Made by a program: the position numbers and the translations under genes
NCBI GenBank assembly: GCA_946479905.1
Contig: CAMLIA010000112.1
Location: forward strand, 1-14,423
Length of the DNA stretch: 14,423 nt
Reading direction: 5' to 3'
Source of the DNA: an uncultured Frankiales bacterium
Lineage (GTDB): Bacteria; Actinomycetota; Actinomycetes; Mycobacteriales; SCTD01
In this document: in pieces, positions 14,055 to 14,423 of the stretch
How the letters are laid out: each line of letters begins with the position of its first letter
How positions within the stretch are numbered: position 1 is the stretch's first letter
The notes under the pieces: model-generated
Seen by the model: only the letters and a program-made list of their open reading frames with translations
Database searches by the model: none
Told to the model about the DNA's origin: nothing

Positions 14055-14077
14055 CCTCCAGTGATCATCACTGGAGG
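14055..14077 (-). promoter_or_regulatory. Shine-Dalgarno-sequestering hairpin (riboswitch expression platform)
   Basis: A perfect 23-base palindrome with 11-base arms (CCTCCAGTGAT / ATCACTGGAGG) around one central base. In the mRNA a 9-bp stem with a 5-base loop forms; its 3' arm is the TerC ribosome-binding site and its 5' arm is the 3' strand of aptamer helix P1. The two pairings exclude each other, so metal-stabilised P1 would free the ribosome-binding site: a translational ON switch. As double-stranded DNA it could also be a protein-binding palindrome, but its place in the aptamer favours the RNA role. Confidence 0.8.
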
Positions 14078-14166
14078 TCTCCCCACGCTGCCTCAGCAGC
14101 GCCGACCAGGCCGGGCAGTGCTGGCACCGCCGTGCTGACGACCGGTCGGGACGGGTACTCCCCTCC
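14055..14166 (-). ncRNA. yybP-ykoY manganese riboswitch controlling the TerC gene
   Basis: Read on the minus strand, the leader has the landmarks of the yybP-ykoY (Mn2+) aptamer. The 5' P1 strand GGAGG (14166-14162) is followed directly by the metal-binding loop GGAGTA (14161-14156). P2 is CCGACC/GGTCGG (14149-14144 with 14107-14102). The second conserved loop CGTCAGCAC is at 14140-14132. A hairpin GGCGGTGC/GCACTGCC lies within P2, followed by a stem-loop CGCTGC-TGAG-GCAGCG (14101-14086). The end is AGA plus the 3' P1 strand CCTCC (14077-14073). That CCTCC can pair either with the 5' GGAGG or with the Shine-Dalgarno GGAGG at 14059-14055. The family controls TerC and MntP genes in many bacteria. 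Identification is by motif and fold drawn by hand. Confidence 0.85.
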
Positions 14167-14175
14167 GCCTCACCA

Positions 14176-14204
14176 GGGTCACCCGGGTCCTCGGCGGCTG
14201 TCAA
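14176..14204 (-). promoter_or_regulatory. Predicted promoter of the TerC-heliorhodopsin operon
   Basis: A perfect TTGACA (14204-14199) is followed after 17 bases by TGACCC (14181-14176). The -35 is ideal and the -10 is poor. The predicted start near 14169 falls just before the 5' P1 strand of the riboswitch, which is the expected geometry. Confidence 0.5.
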
Positions 14205-14327
14205 GCGGCACGTGGGAGAGGGCCCGCTTCGGCCAGGGGTCGGGAAGGCGCCCTTGCGGCTCGGTTCCGAGGGCTCCAGGTCGACCCCTGTGCTGACCGG
14301 CGGCCGCGGCCCAGGCCGGAGACGACG

Positions 14328-14359
14328 CTGCGGCCCCGTCCCAGAGGACGAAGCCGCAG
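14328..14359 (-). terminator. Hairpin terminator downstream of tRNA-Lys
   Basis: CTGCGGC ... GCCGCAG forms a 7-bp outer stem, a 2/2 internal loop (CC opposite AA), then CGTCC/GGACG with a 4-base loop. It begins eight bases after the CCA end of the tRNA. There is no U-tract, which is common for terminators in GC-rich actinobacteria. It would separate tRNA transcription from the TerC promoter. Confidence 0.55.
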
Positions 14360-14367
14360 GTCAGACG

Positions 14368-14423
14368 TGGTGCGCCGCCAGGGACTCGAACCCCGGACCC
14401 GCTGATTAAGAGTCAGCTGCTCT
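14368..14423 (-). tRNA. tRNA-Lys (anticodon CUU), 5' part beyond the window
   Basis: Reading the minus strand from the window end: the anticodon stem GCUGA/UCAGC encloses the 7-base loop CUCUUAA, anticodon CUU, which reads AAG lysine codons. Then come the variable region, a T-arm with loop UUCGAGU, the 3' acceptor strand GCGGCGC, discriminator A and an encoded CCA (14370-14368). The D-arm and 5' acceptor strand are mostly outside the window. Confidence 0.93.

Noticed and set aside
14212..14409. Open frame on the plus strand ending in ARDSNPGPAD
   Set aside because: This is the well-known false translation of the antisense strand of a tRNA 3' half; the real feature is tRNA-Lys on the minus strand.
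1..14423. Search by eye for transposases, integrases, phage genes, CRISPR repeats, toxin-antitoxin pairs and rRNA
   Set aside because: None seen; all large frames are accounted for by the listed genes.

Overview
The window is GC-rich DNA from an actinobacterium. The clues are very high GC with GTG and TTG starts, an F420-type (deazaflavin) oxidoreductase, HadA-like split MaoC proteins, DUF4389 proteins and actinobacterial-style promoters. Genus cannot be set from the sequence alone. No phage, transposon or CRISPR signatures were seen, so it reads as ordinary chromosome carrying two distinct functional blocks.

Left block (1-8107): a CoA-linked lipid or organic-acid catabolic locus. A five-gene operon on the minus strand runs from 4782 down to 7: a substrate-binding lipoprotein, a MaoC_N-type protein, a MaoC hydratase, a short-chain dehydrogenase and an acyl-CoA synthetase. 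The genes overlap by 4 bases or lie 13-17 bases apart. A TetR-type repressor gene (4899-5507) is divergent, followed by an SCP-x/lipid-transfer-type thiolase (5577-6761) coupled to a beta-lactamase-fold serine hydrolase (6758-8107). Two related 20-bp palindromes (TA-N2-GTCAG-N4-GAC-N-GTA) lie on the -10 of the lipoprotein operon and on the -35 of the thiolase promoter. They are good candidates for operators of the TetR protein, making both arms one regulon. Activation, hydration, NAD-dependent oxidation and thiolysis are all present; an acyl-CoA dehydrogenase is absent.

Middle block (8128-11804): a SAM methyltransferase, convergent with a secreted protein carrying two duplicated fibronectin-III-like domains; a double-DUF4389 membrane protein; and, divergent from it, a Ddn-type F420H2-dependent oxidoreductase.

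Right block (11812-14423, all minus strand): in transcription order, the 3' part of a tRNA-Lys(CUU), a hairpin terminator, a TTGACA promoter candidate, a yybP-ykoY manganese riboswitch whose 3' P1 strand also pairs with the Shine-Dalgarno sequence, a TerC-family membrane transporter, a heliorhodopsin with counterion Glu107 and retinal Lys241, and a small three-helix membrane protein of no family I recognise. The most noteworthy point is a heliorhodopsin downstream of, and probably co-transcribed with, a TerC gene under manganese-riboswitch control. It suggests a link between light sensing and metal or oxidative homeostasis that I do not recall being described. No retinal-synthesis gene lies in the window.
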